Source of the DNA: Rhodopirellula bahusiensis
GTDB taxonomy: Bacteria > Planctomycetota > Planctomycetia > Pirellulales > Pirellulaceae
Length of the DNA stretch: 64,000 nucleotides
NCBI RefSeq assembly: GCF_002727185.1
Contig: NZ_NIZW01000010.1
Location: forward strand, 1 to 64,000
Direction: 5' to 3'
The notes beneath the pieces are model-generated. The model searched no databases. It had not been told where the DNA came from and saw nothing but the letters and a program-made list of their open reading frames with translations. The stretch's first letter is position 1; each line of letters begins with the position of its first letter. Position numbers and translations under genes: made by a program. Shown here in pieces: positions 34,065-43,461 of this stretch.

Positions 34065-34451
34065 ATGTTCAAAGGCCTCGGCAATCTCGGCAACATCGCA
34101 TCGATGGTTGGCAAACTGCAAGAAATTCCGCAGAAGATGCAGGAACTCAACGAGCAGATGCGGAGCGAACGTGTTTCCGCCAGTTCGTCATGCAATCACG
34201 TTGAAGTCGTGATGAACGGTATCGGTGAAGTTCAATCGGTCGAGATTGCACCCGAAATTTTGGGTGTCGGCGGTGGTGAAGTCGTCGCTCCCGAAGACCT
34301 GGAACATGCAATTCGTGATGCCACCAACGCGGCGGGCGCAGCGGCCAAACAGTTGTACGCCAGTGCGATCAGCCAGCTTGCATCGGACATGGATCTGAAC
34401 ATGCCCGGAGTCGATGGTTTGCTAACGAGCTTGACGGGCGGCAATGGATGA
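34065..34451 (+). CDS. ybaB: YbaB/EbfC nucleoid-associated protein
   Basis: A small DNA-binding protein, 128 residues. It starts MFKGLGNLGNIASMV and has the family's helical N-terminal arm (KLQEIPQKMQELNEQM) and a central beta strand region NHVEVVMNGIGEVQSVEI, then a C-terminal helix (HAIRDATNAAGAAAKQL). Members bind DNA as tweezer-like dimers; the usual gene neighbours are dnaX and recR, as here. It overlaps the recR start by four bases, so the two are translationally coupled. Confidence 0.94.
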   Translation: MFKGLGNLGNIASMVGKLQEIPQKMQELNEQMRSERVSASSSCNHVEVVMNGIGEVQSVEIAPEILGVGGGEVVAPEDLEHAIRDATNAAGAAAKQLYASAISQLASDMDLNMPGVDGLLTSLTGGNG

Positions 34452-35047
34452 GCGGACACGCCGGTGCGGTATCCGATCTGGTAGACCAGCTCAGCAAGCT
34501 CCCCGGAATCGGGCGCAAAAGCGCTGAACGGTTAGCGTTTCATTTGTTGCGAGTCCATGAGGACGAAGCTTTGGCTTTGTCGACGGCCATTCGCCGCGTG
34601 CGAACCGACGTTCGCTATTGCTCGGTTTGTTTCAACCTGTCAGAGAACGAGCTTTGCCGAATTTGCTCTGATCCAAAACGCGATGCGACACGTTTGTGTG
34701 TCGTCGAGCAGCCACGCGACCTACTCAGCCTGGATGCTTCCGGAGTTTATTCCGGGATGTATCACGTGTTGCTCGGGCGGATTGCACCCCTCGATGGGAT
34801 CACTCCAGACCAGTTGACCATCGATTCGCTGATCGAGCGGGTTCGAACTGGAAATTTTTCCGAGATCATCATGGCGACCAATCCGACGGTCGAAGGTGAC
34901 GGCACATCCCTGTATTTGTCAAACTTAATGCAGGAATTTCCGGTGGAAATCACGCGGTTGGCCCGCGGAATCACTTCGGGCAGCGTCCTGGAATATGCGA
35001 ATCGTGAGATAATTGCCGATGCGTTGACGGGTAGACAGCGGTTATAA
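34448..35047 (+). CDS. recR: recombination mediator RecR
   Basis: RecR acts with RecO (and RecF) to load RecA at single-stranded gaps. The 199-residue product has a helix-hairpin-helix (LSKLPGIGRKSAERLAFHLL, residues about 15-34), a four-cysteine zinc finger (CSVCFNLSENELCRIC), and a Toprim domain (CVVEQPRDLLSLDASG ... GVYSGMYHVLLGRIAPLDG ... ATNPTVEGDGTSLYL). The length is normal for the family. It starts with ATGA overlap with ybaB and is the last gene before a 103-base gap to rpoN. Its TAA stop is inside a TATAAT-like sequence that may be an rpoN promoter element. Confidence 0.97.
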   Translation: MSGHAGAVSDLVDQLSKLPGIGRKSAERLAFHLLRVHEDEALALSTAIRRVRTDVRYCSVCFNLSENELCRICSDPKRDATRLCVVEQPRDLLSLDASGVYSGMYHVLLGRIAPLDGITPDQLTIDSLIERVRTGNFSEIIMATNPTVEGDGTSLYLSNLMQEFPVEITRLARGITSGSVLEYANREIIADALTGRQRL

Positions 35048-35048
35048 T
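35043..35048 (+). promoter_or_regulatory. TATAAT candidate -10 ahead of rpoN
   Basis: A perfect TATAAT overlaps the recR stop, 103 bases before the rpoN ATG. The nearest TTGACG (35024-35029) is only 13 bases away, too close for a normal -35, so this is weak. Confidence 0.3.
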
Positions 35049-35150
35049 CACCGTGCCAGTGATGAATTGGCATCGAATTCGCTCACTCGGTTCTCACTGA
35101 TGTGGCGACCTTCCCTTTGATTCGCGTCACGCATTTCAGAAAAGATTCTC

Positions 35151-36647
35151 ATGCGGATGTCAGTGGGGCTTCAGGCCCGGCAAAGCCAAGTACAAAAACT
35201 CGCTCCACGGATGATCCAGTCGATGGAAATCCTGCAGATGCCCACGTTGGCATTGCAGGAACGCATCGAGCAGGAGATGAACGAAAATCCGTTGCTGGAG
35301 CAGCAAACCGGGGACCCATTGAACCCGGATGACGGCGATGACGAGGTCCCTGACAAAGACACTCGAAGCGAGAACGAAAAAGAGTTGGTTGTCGACAATG
35401 ATCACGACAACAAAGACGACTTCGAGCGTTTACTGAACATGGACTCGGATTTGCCGAGCACGTTTGACGATTCTTTTCGTCAGAGTGCCAACCGCATGTC
35501 CGAGGATGCTGATCGTCGCCATGACATGATGGCGAATGCCCAGTCGCGGCCCGAATCGCTGAATGACTACCTGCTGCACCAACTTGCAGAGATGGACATT
35601 GACGACGAGGTCGAGCAAATCGCCGAGCGAATCATCAGCACGTTGAATGCGTCCGATGGTGGTTACTTGCGAATGCCGTTGGCGGACTTGTTACCAGCTG
35701 GTCATTCCAAGGAAGACTTTGACAAAGCTGAAGAAGCGCTGGCCGTGGTTCAGTCTTTGGAACCCAGTGGCATCGCTGCTCGTGATCTAAGTGAATGCTT
35801 GATTTCACAGTTGGATTCTGCGGTGCCCCACTTCGATGAGCTGTCGACTTTGATTCGGTCGCATCTCAACGATCTCGCCGAAAACCGACTGCCGCAGATC
35901 TCGAAGAAAACCGGTTTCTCAATTGAGCTGATTCAAGAGCTCCGCGAAGATTTGCATCTTTTGAATCCGAAGCCCGGTGCAGCGTTCCTGGAAACGTACG
36001 TACCGAACGTGACGCCGGACATCATTTTGGAGCAGGACGAGTCCGGCGAATATCGAGTTCGTTTGGATGATGATCGTGTGCCGACATTGTTCATCAGCGA
36101 GTACTACCGCCGCCGTTTGCAGGCTTCTGATTGCAGCGATGCGGAGCGGGAGTTCATCAAGCAAAAAATCAATGGTGCTCAGTGGCTGATCGATTCGATT
36201 GAGCAACGACGAAGCACGTTGACTCGAGTTTCTGAAGCGATCGTCGAGCATCAAAAGCGATTTCTGGATGAAGGTCCTGAGGCGATCGAGCCTTTGAAGA
36301 TGCAGCAAATCGCCGACAAAGTTGGCGTTCACGTGACGACGGTCAGTCGTGCGGTGGACGACAAATGGATTCAGACCCCGCGAGGTATCCTCCCGTTGCG
36401 TCGATTCTTTGTCGGTGGCACCCAAACCGAAGATGGAGATGATGTGGCTTGGGATACGATCCGCCTGAAACTGCAAGAGCTGATCGACAAAGAGGACAAG
36501 AGCAGACCTTACAGCGATGAGAACTTGGTCGACGAACTGAAAAAGGCGGGCATGACAGTCGCCCGCCGGACGGTCACCAAGTACCGCAAGAAAATGGGCA
36601 TCCCGAGCAGTCGTCAACGGCGTGACTGGAGCCTCACCAATTCCTGA
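35151..36647 (+). CDS. rpoN: RNA polymerase sigma-54 factor
   Basis: Sigma-54 directs polymerase to -24/-12 promoters and needs an enhancer-binding ATPase. The 498-residue product has region I (MRMSVGLQARQSQVQKLAPRM, about 1-20, then MIQSMEILQM), an acidic region II (about 50-130), the core-binding domain (about 140-330), the DNA-binding helix-turn-helix near QQIADKVGVHVTTVSRAVDDK, and the RpoN box ARRTVTKYRKKMGIPSSRQR at 471-490. Everything expected is present. It ends in TGATG overlap with the downstream protease. The second Met (35157) is an alternative start. Confidence 0.97.
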   Translation: MRMSVGLQARQSQVQKLAPRMIQSMEILQMPTLALQERIEQEMNENPLLEQQTGDPLNPDDGDDEVPDKDTRSENEKELVVDNDHDNKDDFERLLNMDSDLPSTFDDSFRQSANRMSEDADRRHDMMANAQSRPESLNDYLLHQLAEMDIDDEVEQIAERIISTLNASDGGYLRMPLADLLPAGHSKEDFDKAEEALAVVQSLEPSGIAARDLSECLISQLDSAVPHFDELSTLIRSHLNDLAENRLPQISKKTGFSIELIQELREDLHLLNPKPGAAFLETYVPNVTPDIILEQDESGEYRVRLDDDRVPTLFISEYYRRRLQASDCSDAEREFIKQKINGAQWLIDSIEQRRSTLTRVSEAIVEHQKRFLDEGPEAIEPLKMQQIADKVGVHVTTVSRAVDDKWIQTPRGILPLRRFFVGGTQTEDGDDVAWDTIRLKLQELIDKEDKSRPYSDENLVDELKKAGMTVARRTVTKYRKKMGIPSSRQRRDWSLTNS

Positions 36648-37825
36648 TGTCTGCCGTGAAGCGATCCATCATCGTTGTCCTGGCGGTCATGAATCTGAGC
36701 TTGTTGCTCATGGTGGCTGCATCTCTGTTTTTGCGTCCTGTCCTCACCAAGCGATCTGACTCCTCGACCGCATCCGATCAACCAAACGCGGTATCCGGCG
36801 TGCGTGATGGTGCGTCGCAAGATGTTCCTGTGCACGCTCCGACCGCTGGCAATTTGGCGGACACCGAGACGCGAACGATCGAACTGTTTCGGGTCACTTC
36901 TCCGTCCGTCGTTCACATCACGACATCCAAAGTGGCTCGCGATTACTTCAGCATGAATGTGCAGGAGATTCCGCAAGGCAGCGGGACTGGGTTCGTTTGG
37001 GACAAGGCCGGACACATCGTGACCAACAACCACGTCATTCAAAACGCGGATGTCGCGATGGTCGCCTTCGATGATCAAACGAGCTACCCAGCGAAGCTGG
37101 TGGGTGTCGCACCGGACAAAGACTTGGCCGTCTTGTTGATCGATGCTCCCGCGGAACGATTGCGTCCCATCCCTCGAGGCGTGTCGGCGGATTTGGAAGT
37201 GGGCCGGACTGCACTCGCGATCGGCAATCCATTTGGATTGGATCAAACGCTCACAACCGGTGTCATCAGTGCCCTGGGACGCGAGATCAAGTCGGACTCA
37301 GGCGTACCGATCAAGGATGTGATTCAAACCGACGCTGCGATCAATCCGGGAAACAGTGGCGGCCCGTTGTTGGACCGATCCGGTCAATTGATTGGCGTCA
37401 ACACAGCGATCTACAGTCCGTCCGGTGCCTACGCTGGAATCGGATTCGCGATTCCGGTCGACACGGTTCGCTGGGTGGTTCCAGAACTCATTGAACATGG
37501 ACGCATCATCCGGCCCGGAATCGCGATCACCGTTGCAAGCGATTCAATGAGTAAGCGATTCAAGCTCCCGCCCGGGGTTTTGATTCTTGATGTGCCGGAA
37601 AGAGGCAATGCGGTGGACGCCGGTTTGCAGCCCACTCGTCGGACTCGGTTTGGCGACATTGTGCTCGGCGATATCATCGTTGCTGTCGATGATATGAAAG
37701 TCACATCGACGGCGGATCTGACGCTCATCTTTGAGAACTACGAAAGTGGCGATGTTGTTGATGTAACGGTCATTCGCCAAGGAACCGAGCTGGATTTATC
37801 GGTTGAACTCGAAACATTGGATTGA
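36647..37825 (+). CDS. DegP/HtrA-type serine protease with PDZ domain
   Basis: A 392-residue envelope protease for quality control. An N-terminal hydrophobic segment (about 7-30) anchors or secretes it, followed by a flexible Ser/Ala-rich stretch (about 36-70). The trypsin-like domain (about 75-285) holds the triad His129 (TNNHV), Asp159 (DKDLAV) and Ser237 (GNSGGP). One PDZ domain (about 300-385, with GDIVLGDIIVAVDDMKVTS) follows. It starts at the last base of the rpoN stop (TGATG), so translation is coupled to rpoN. The 3' end overlaps the next gene by about 23 bases. Confidence 0.95.
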   Translation: MSAVKRSIIVVLAVMNLSLLLMVAASLFLRPVLTKRSDSSTASDQPNAVSGVRDGASQDVPVHAPTAGNLADTETRTIELFRVTSPSVVHITTSKVARDYFSMNVQEIPQGSGTGFVWDKAGHIVTNNHVIQNADVAMVAFDDQTSYPAKLVGVAPDKDLAVLLIDAPAERLRPIPRGVSADLEVGRTALAIGNPFGLDQTLTTGVISALGREIKSDSGVPIKDVIQTDAAINPGNSGGPLLDRSGQLIGVNTAIYSPSGAYAGIGFAIPVDTVRWVVPELIEHGRIIRPGIAITVASDSMSKRFKLPPGVLILDVPERGNAVDAGLQPTRRTRFGDIVLGDIIVAVDDMKVTSTADLTLIFENYESGDVVDVTVIRQGTELDLSVELETLD

Positions 37826-38978
37826 TCGAATTCGCACTTCTTCTCAGACCGATCCCGCTCCATGGTACGAAGTGGAGAATGTCGACCAGGTCTTTTCTCC
37901 GGCGTTGTTGATCCACCCGGACCGAGTCCAAGCCAACCTAGATCGAATGATTGAGATCGCGGGTGGAGCGGACCGACTGCGGCCTCACGTGAAAACGCAC
38001 AAGATGCCCGCGGTGGTCGAGATGAACATCGCCGCGGGAATCTCGCGTTTCAAAGCAGCGACGATTGCGGAAGCGGAGATGACAGCCGCTGCTGGTGCAA
38101 AGGATGTTCTGTTGGCAGTTCAGCCAGTTGGACCAAACATCCAGCGTTTCGTAAGGCTCGTCGAAAGTTATCCTTCCTGCGAGTTCTCCTGTCTCGTTGA
38201 CGACTCGTCAATTCTGACGCAATTGGAAACAGAGTTCCGAGCTGCCGATGTGCAGGGACGCGTTTGGTTGGATCTGGATGTTGGAATGAACCGGACGGGC
38301 ATTGCACCATCCTGTGCGGCGACGGAATTGGTTCGGTTGATCGACGCGAGCAAGCATGTTCGCTTGGCGGGACTTCATGTTTACGACGGTCACCTGCATG
38401 ACACGGACACGGAGCACCTGAAGCAACAGTTCGATGAATCAACGAAACCGTTTTGGGATTGGTTTGGCGAATTGCAGCGGACTCTTGGACACACCGTGAA
38501 GTTGGTCGCCGGGGGAACGCCCACATCAGCTTTTTGGCAGGCGGAATCGCGATCGCGGAACGTCGAGATCGAAACAGGGGCGGGAACGACCGTTCTTTGG
38601 GACGCGGGCCAGCCGACGTTCTCACCGGTGATGCCGTTTGAGCCCGCCGCGTTGGTGATGACTCGCGTGATCAGTCGGCCAACCGAGTTCGATGTTTGCC
38701 TGGATCTCGGTCACAAAGCGGTCGCATCGGAAATGCCGTTGCCGCGAGTGAAGTGGCTGAACTTCGATGCCGACCACGAGGTTGTTGGGCACAACGAAGA
38801 GCACATGGTTCTTCGGATGACGCGGCCTAGCCCACTACGGTGTGGCGACGTGCTGTACGGAATTCCCGTGCATATCTGTCCGACCGTTGCATTGCATCAG
38901 CACGCAGAGTGCGTCAAAGATCACCGAGTGATCGAGAAATGGCCTGTGGTGGCACGCAACCGAATGTTGACGATCTAA
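37803..38978 (+). CDS. PLP-dependent D-threonine aldolase/D-serine dehydratase-like enzyme
   Basis: A 391-residue alanine-racemase-fold enzyme. The pyridoxal-phosphate lysine is in RPHVKTHKMP (about 60-69), and RVWLDLDVGMNRTGI and RLAGLHVYDGHLHD are further barrel motifs. The metal-binding His/Cys pair of the eukaryote-like D-serine dehydratase/D-threonine aldolase group is plausible in HICPTVALHQHAECV near the C-terminus. Such enzymes split D-3-hydroxyamino acids. The start is TTG at 37803, within the protease gene, by an in-frame overlap of 23 bases; a later start would cut off residues before LLIHPDRVQAN. It is convergent with aroDE. Confidence 0.85.
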   Translation: MNSKHWIDRIRTSSQTDPAPWYEVENVDQVFSPALLIHPDRVQANLDRMIEIAGGADRLRPHVKTHKMPAVVEMNIAAGISRFKAATIAEAEMTAAAGAKDVLLAVQPVGPNIQRFVRLVESYPSCEFSCLVDDSSILTQLETEFRAADVQGRVWLDLDVGMNRTGIAPSCAATELVRLIDASKHVRLAGLHVYDGHLHDTDTEHLKQQFDESTKPFWDWFGELQRTLGHTVKLVAGGTPTSAFWQAESRSRNVEIETGAGTTVLWDAGQPTFSPVMPFEPAALVMTRVISRPTEFDVCLDLGHKAVASEMPLPRVKWLNFDADHEVVGHNEEHMVLRMTRPSPLRCGDVLYGIPVHICPTVALHQHAECVKDHRVIEKWPVVARNRMLTI

Positions 38979-39025
38979 AGACTCGCTTTTCGACTTTGAT
39001 GACTTCGCGTCAGTGGATCGCCAAC

Positions 39026-40516
39026 CTAGTTCACTTGAACTGGGTTGGTTGCCTCTTTAATTTTTTTCCGCATCAAGTCGATCGAAGCTTCTTGGCCAGT
39101 GAAGAGCTTGTACTGATAAGCAGCTTGGCGGACAAACATGTCCACACCCGTGATCACGCGAGATTGTTTCTGGACCGCCTGCTTAATCAGCAAAGTGTTC
39201 TCTGGGTTGTAAACCGTGTCGAAAACGACCATGAACTGATTCAGTGAGGACTGGTTGAACGGGGTGTTGTCGACATCGGGGTGCATGCCGATTGGCGTTC
39301 CGTTGATCAGTAGCTGGACCTTTGCCTCGTGGCGTTCTTCCCAATCAATGACCCGGCAACCGATGTCGGCGGCCAGCATCTCAGCACGTTCACGGGTTCG
39401 CGAACTGATCGTGACGTCGCATTTGCGTTGACGCAGCCCCCATGCAATGGCTCGCGAGACGCCGCCGGCACCCAAAATCAACGCAGTCTTTCCCTGCAGT
39501 GAATTCTCGGTGCCGCGTTCGATTTTGAACGCTTCTTCGATGCAGTCCATCGCAGCGCGGTAGTCAGTGTTGTAGCCGAGGCAATCGTCGCCGTTGAAGA
39601 TCATCGTGTTGATCGCGCCGATACCCGTGCAGCTGGATTCGGCTTGCGTGCAGTACTGCAACGCCGATTCCTTGTGAGGAATTGTGATGCTGATTCCTTG
39701 AATGCCCAGTTCTTTGCAGGTCCTCATGAAGGACGGCAGGTCATCCTTCGGCACGCGAAGTGGCAGGTAGCGTGCGTTCAGTCCCGCATCGACGAACGCG
39801 GCGTTGTGGATCAATGGGCTGTGGCTGTGGGCGACCGGATCCGCGATCACGCCGAACAACGCAGTGTCTTCCTTGATCGTTTCGTAGTGATAAACGCTGT
39901 TCATTTCCTTCCAGTTGAGCTGGCCGGGGGCAAGCTTTTTGTCGGAACTGAACGTCGCGTAGGTGAACGGAGATCCGACACGGTTGGCAAGGATTCGCGT
40001 CAGCATGCCGATTTCGCCCATGCAGATTCCGATCGTCGGAATTTTCGCGTTCTTGCACAGGTTGATCATTCGGATGTTGTCCGAGAATGAATTCGCCATG
40101 CAAGCGATTTTGACGATGTCCGCGTCTTCGGCGGCCATGGCCTCGTGCAATTCGTCCAAGTTCTCCGGCGTGCCACTGAAGTCGTGGTAGCTGATGATCC
40201 GTTTGGTGTTGCCGTAGCGAGGAATCTGAGCCGCGACGTCGGCTTCGATATCGACGTACTCGGCACCTGCCGCGATGACACTCCGCAGAAGCATCAAGCG
40301 ATCTTGTTCGGATCGTTCCCATCGACCGCCATCTTCTTTCCTGCGAACCGTGGCGACCACAGGGCCCGGACGGTCATTGAGTAATCGTTTCAGGTCGACG
40401 GCGCGGGAAATGTAATCGAGACGCAGTTCAACGAGCTGAGCACCTTGTTCGACCAAGAACTGGTGTTCGGCAATCATGCGTTTGTGGCGGGCGCGGCCGA
40501 GACTGACACAAATCAT
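39026..40516 (-). CDS. aroDE: fused 3-dehydroquinate dehydratase / shikimate dehydrogenase
   Basis: A bifunctional enzyme for steps three and four of the shikimate pathway. Residues about 1-210 are type I dehydroquinase, with the catalytic His111 (ISYHDFSGTP) and Schiff-base Lys136 (DIVKIACM). Residues about 217-490 are shikimate dehydrogenase, with DPVAHSHSP at 226-234, catalytic Lys282 (TIPHKES) and Asp318 (NTDYRAA), and a nucleotide loop LILGAGGVSRAIA. The fusion is best known from plants; here it is bacterial. The 496-residue length fits the sum of both domains. It is convergent with the D-threonine-aldolase-like gene, and its start is divergent from the PQQ-repeat gene. Confidence 0.96.
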   Translation of the reverse strand: MICVSLGRARHKRMIAEHQFLVEQGAQLVELRLDYISRAVDLKRLLNDRPGPVVATVRRKEDGGRWERSEQDRLMLLRSVIAAGAEYVDIEADVAAQIPRYGNTKRIISYHDFSGTPENLDELHEAMAAEDADIVKIACMANSFSDNIRMINLCKNAKIPTIGICMGEIGMLTRILANRVGSPFTYATFSSDKKLAPGQLNWKEMNSVYHYETIKEDTALFGVIADPVAHSHSPLIHNAAFVDAGLNARYLPLRVPKDDLPSFMRTCKELGIQGISITIPHKESALQYCTQAESSCTGIGAINTMIFNGDDCLGYNTDYRAAMDCIEEAFKIERGTENSLQGKTALILGAGGVSRAIAWGLRQRKCDVTISSRTRERAEMLAADIGCRVIDWEERHEAKVQLLINGTPIGMHPDVDNTPFNQSSLNQFMVVFDTVYNPENTLLIKQAVQKQSRVITGVDMFVRQAAYQYKLFTGQEASIDLMRKKIKEATNPVQVN

Positions 40517-40570
40517 AAATGTTCGGTGGTCGGGATGGAGGATGGATGGGGCGAGACTTCGCCACGAGGT

Positions 40571-40576
40571 TATAAT
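40571..40576 (+). promoter_or_regulatory. TATAAT candidate promoter element for the PQQ-repeat gene
   Basis: A perfect TATAAT lies between the divergent aroDE and PQQ-repeat genes, about 138 bases before the ATG at 40714. No good -35 is visible at the proper distance. Confidence 0.3.
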
Positions 40577-40713
40577 AGTCGGCAGCGTTCCGAAGGGCAG
40601 TACGGGAGGCCGATCTCAACGTCACAAATTGTGCTGAATTGACCATGTTTTACTGCCGCCAAGACACGTTTCAACGCTTCCAAGACAACTCGTCGGCCAG
40701 AAAGGTTCCCACC

Positions 40714-42006
40714 ATGCTTCGCTTCGGTTGCTGCTTTGCCTTGCTGCTGGGTGGATTCGTTTTGCCATCGGTGACGGCAGAGGATCTCAGCTCACAGATT
40801 TGGCCCACGTCCAGAGGCGATTTTGCCGCAACAGGTGCTCGCTCGAAGGGAGTTGCCGACGAGTTGGTTCTGCAATGGGAAACGAAAACCGCCGAGGCAA
40901 TCGAGGCGGCTCCAGTCAGCGACGGCAAGCATGTTTTCGTCGTCGATGTAATGGGCGGAATGGAAGCTCTCGAGCTGTCGACGGGAGAATCGCTCTGGCG
41001 TCACGAACTGGATACTGGCTTCGTCGCTTCGCCTTCGTTGTTCGTTCCGCAAAACATCAGCCAGGCAATTGGTGCGGTGAATGTTTTGGATGCCGGTGAT
41101 CTGCCCGAAGGGACCACTCCGATGACGACGGAACAGATCGATGCATGGTCGGCGACTCAAGCCACCGTGTTGGTGTCGGGAGACGTCGAAGGGAATGTCG
41201 TCGCCTGGGATCCAGCCTCGGGGGAGCAGCTTTGGAAAGGTTTGACGGATGGTGAGATCAGTGCTTCGCCATCGTTTTATGTGCTGCGTCGTCTTGGAGC
41301 ATCCGGTGAAATCGAGCTGCAACCAAGAGCTTTGGTGACTAGTCAGGACGGCAGCCTGTATTGCTTCGCGATGAAGTCTGGAGAGCTGGTTTGGAAATAC
41401 GAAACCGGCGATCAGATTCGGTGTGGAGCTTCTGTCGGCGATGGGAAGACTTATTTAGGAGGGTGCGACGGTGGCCTTCACGTGGTGGATTTGACCACTG
41501 GGAAGGCTTCGCGGGATGCAATTCCACTTGGCGGACCAACTGGAAGCACGCCAGCGATCCGCGACGGCAAATTGTTTGTGCCGATCATGGATGGAGTTTT
41601 GTACGCGTTCGCTCCGCAGGGCGATTCCGAAGAGGACGGCATGCCGACGTGGGAGTACAGCGATCCGGATCGAGCCCAAGAATATCGCGGCAGTGTTGCG
41701 GTGAATGATGATGTGGTGATCGTCACGAGCCGAAACAAGACGGTGGATGCGATCGAGCGATCAACGGGCAGACTGCGCTGGAGGGTGACACTGAAACGAC
41801 GTGCTGATGCCTCGCCCGTTATCGCCGGTGACGATGTCTGGGTCGCTTCCACTGACGGACGACTCTTGCGTTTGTCGATTGAGAATGGGGATGAAAAATG
41901 GAATTTCGAGATTCGGGGGGCCTTCATCGGCGAACCTGCCATCGTAGGGGAACGCTTGGTCATCGCGGATGACGAAGGCGTGGTTCGAAGTTTTGGGCCG
42001 AAGTAA
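40714..42006 (+). CDS. secreted PQQ-repeat beta-propeller protein
   Basis: About 430 residues. A signal peptide (MLRFGCCFALLLGGF to VTAEDL) directs export. The body repeats strands such as VFVVDVMGGMEALELSTGESLWR, VVAWDPASGEQLWKG, SLYCFAMKSGELVWKYETG, LHVVDLTTGKA and VDAIERSTGRLRWRV (each a separate PQQ-type blade). About seven blades can be counted, so a BamB-like propeller is expected. Planctomycetes carry many such proteins, so assignment to outer-membrane assembly is not secure. The start is ATG 40714, where the signal peptide begins and AGG lies upstream. The in-frame ATG at 40639 adds 25 non-signal residues. Confidence 0.85.
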   Translation: MLRFGCCFALLLGGFVLPSVTAEDLSSQIWPTSRGDFAATGARSKGVADELVLQWETKTAEAIEAAPVSDGKHVFVVDVMGGMEALELSTGESLWRHELDTGFVASPSLFVPQNISQAIGAVNVLDAGDLPEGTTPMTTEQIDAWSATQATVLVSGDVEGNVVAWDPASGEQLWKGLTDGEISASPSFYVLRRLGASGEIELQPRALVTSQDGSLYCFAMKSGELVWKYETGDQIRCGASVGDGKTYLGGCDGGLHVVDLTTGKASRDAIPLGGPTGSTPAIRDGKLFVPIMDGVLYAFAPQGDSEEDGMPTWEYSDPDRAQEYRGSVAVNDDVVIVTSRNKTVDAIERSTGRLRWRVTLKRRADASPVIAGDDVWVASTDGRLLRLSIENGDEKWNFEIRGAFIGEPAIVGERLVIADDEGVVRSFGPK

Positions 42007-42114
42007 ACATTCTTAAGAAATGCGTTTCTGAACTCGATTCGGAGCTCACCGGTTCGGTGTTTGCAGCCAATCGACTATTCTGAAGTAGACCATTCGCACG
42101 CAAACGGGAAACCT

Positions 42115-43461
42115 ATGACGACTGCATCGACCCAGGACGAGTCTCGCGAAAAACAGCCCGAAGGCAGCAAGACTGAAGTCGGTAGTTACTTCATCAGTAA
42201 TTATCCGCCCTACAGTCAGTGGAAGGCGGATTCGCTCGATGAAGTGAAGCAGCGGATGGCTTCTGCGCCGACCAGCGAAAATCCGCTGGGGTTGTACCTG
42301 CACATCCCGTTCTGTCGGAAACGCTGCAAGTTTTGTTACTTCAAAGTCTTCACTGACGTCAAAGCACAAGAAGTCCAGCGCTATGTCGACGCGTTGTGCA
42401 ATGAAATTTCGATGGTCAGTCAGTTGCCAGTGATGGGCGATCGACCGTTCCGCTTCGTTTATTTCGGCGGAGGGACACCCAGTTTTCTGTCCCCGAAACA
42501 ATTGACGAAACTGGCCGATCGATTGCGTGAGCACATCACTTGGGATGGTGCCGAAGAAGTCACGTTTGAGTGTGAACCGGGCACGCTGAGTGAGACCAAG
42601 GTCAAAACGTTGCGAGAGCAGTTGGGCGTGACCCGATTGAGTTTGGGAATCGAAAACTTCTCTGATAAGTTGCTTGAAGAGAACGGTCGAGCACACCTTT
42701 CCAAACAAGTTTTCTCGGCCTGGGAATGGATCGAAGCAGCTCAGTTCCCCAACGTGAACATCGACCTGATCTCGGGAATGGTCGGAGAAACCTGGGAAAA
42801 CTGGAAAGACAACATCCGGCGAACAATCGACATGTCACCGGAGAGTGTGACGATCTACCAAATGGAATTGCCCTTCAACACGGTTTATAGCGCCGACATC
42901 TTGGGCAACAAAATTCAAAGTCCTGTTGCGGATTGGCAGACCAAGCGTGACTGGGTCAGCTATGCCTTCGACGAAATGACATCGGCGGGCTACAAAGTCA
43001 GCAGTGCCTACACGTTGGTCAAAGATACGGGGAAGGTGAACTTCTCTTACCGCGATAACCTCTGGCGAGGAGCGGATTTATTGGCAACAGGAATCGCGAG
43101 TTTCGGCCACGCCGCAGGAGCTCACTACCAGAACTTGCCGCACATGGAGCAGTACCTCGGTGCGATTGAAGGTGGAGAGCTGCCTTTGGGACGTGGGTTT
43201 GTACCGACCGAGCATCAAGCGTTGATCCGCGAGATGATCTTGTTGCTCAAACGTGGGTTCCTCGAACGCGAATATTTCCAGTCAAAGTTCGGCGTTGATA
43301 TCGTCGAAAATTGGAAATCGGTTTGGGAAGGCTACGTTGAAGAAGGGTTGGCGGAGATCCATCCAGATGAGGTGAAGTTGACTCGCGAAGGGTTGTTGCG
43401 AGTGGATTCGATGCTCCCTGCGTTCTTCGAACCTGAACACCAGAACGTTCGCTACACATGA
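42115..43461 (+). CDS. radical SAM protein, HemN/coproporphyrinogen III oxidase-like
   Basis: A 448-residue radical SAM enzyme. The 4Fe-4S cluster motif is CRKRCKFC (Cys67, Cys71, Cys74), in the context YLHIPFCRKRC typical of HemN and HemW. Other family features are VYFGGGTPSFLSP, RLSLGIENFSDKLL, NIDLISGMVGETWENW and IYQMELPFNT. The C-terminal HemN-type domain is present (about 335-440). It may act in heme synthesis or be a HemW-like or uncharacterised relative; the substrate is not secure. The ATG at 42115 has GGGA upstream; the TTG at 42061 would add 18 weak residues. It overlaps folP by four bases. Confidence 0.85.
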   Translation: MTTASTQDESREKQPEGSKTEVGSYFISNYPPYSQWKADSLDEVKQRMASAPTSENPLGLYLHIPFCRKRCKFCYFKVFTDVKAQEVQRYVDALCNEISMVSQLPVMGDRPFRFVYFGGGTPSFLSPKQLTKLADRLREHITWDGAEEVTFECEPGTLSETKVKTLREQLGVTRLSLGIENFSDKLLEENGRAHLSKQVFSAWEWIEAAQFPNVNIDLISGMVGETWENWKDNIRRTIDMSPESVTIYQMELPFNTVYSADILGNKIQSPVADWQTKRDWVSYAFDEMTSAGYKVSSAYTLVKDTGKVNFSYRDNLWRGADLLATGIASFGHAAGAHYQNLPHMEQYLGAIEGGELPLGRGFVPTEHQALIREMILLLKRGFLEREYFQSKFGVDIVENWKSVWEGYVEEGLAEIHPDEVKLTREGLLRVDSMLPAFFEPEHQNVRYT

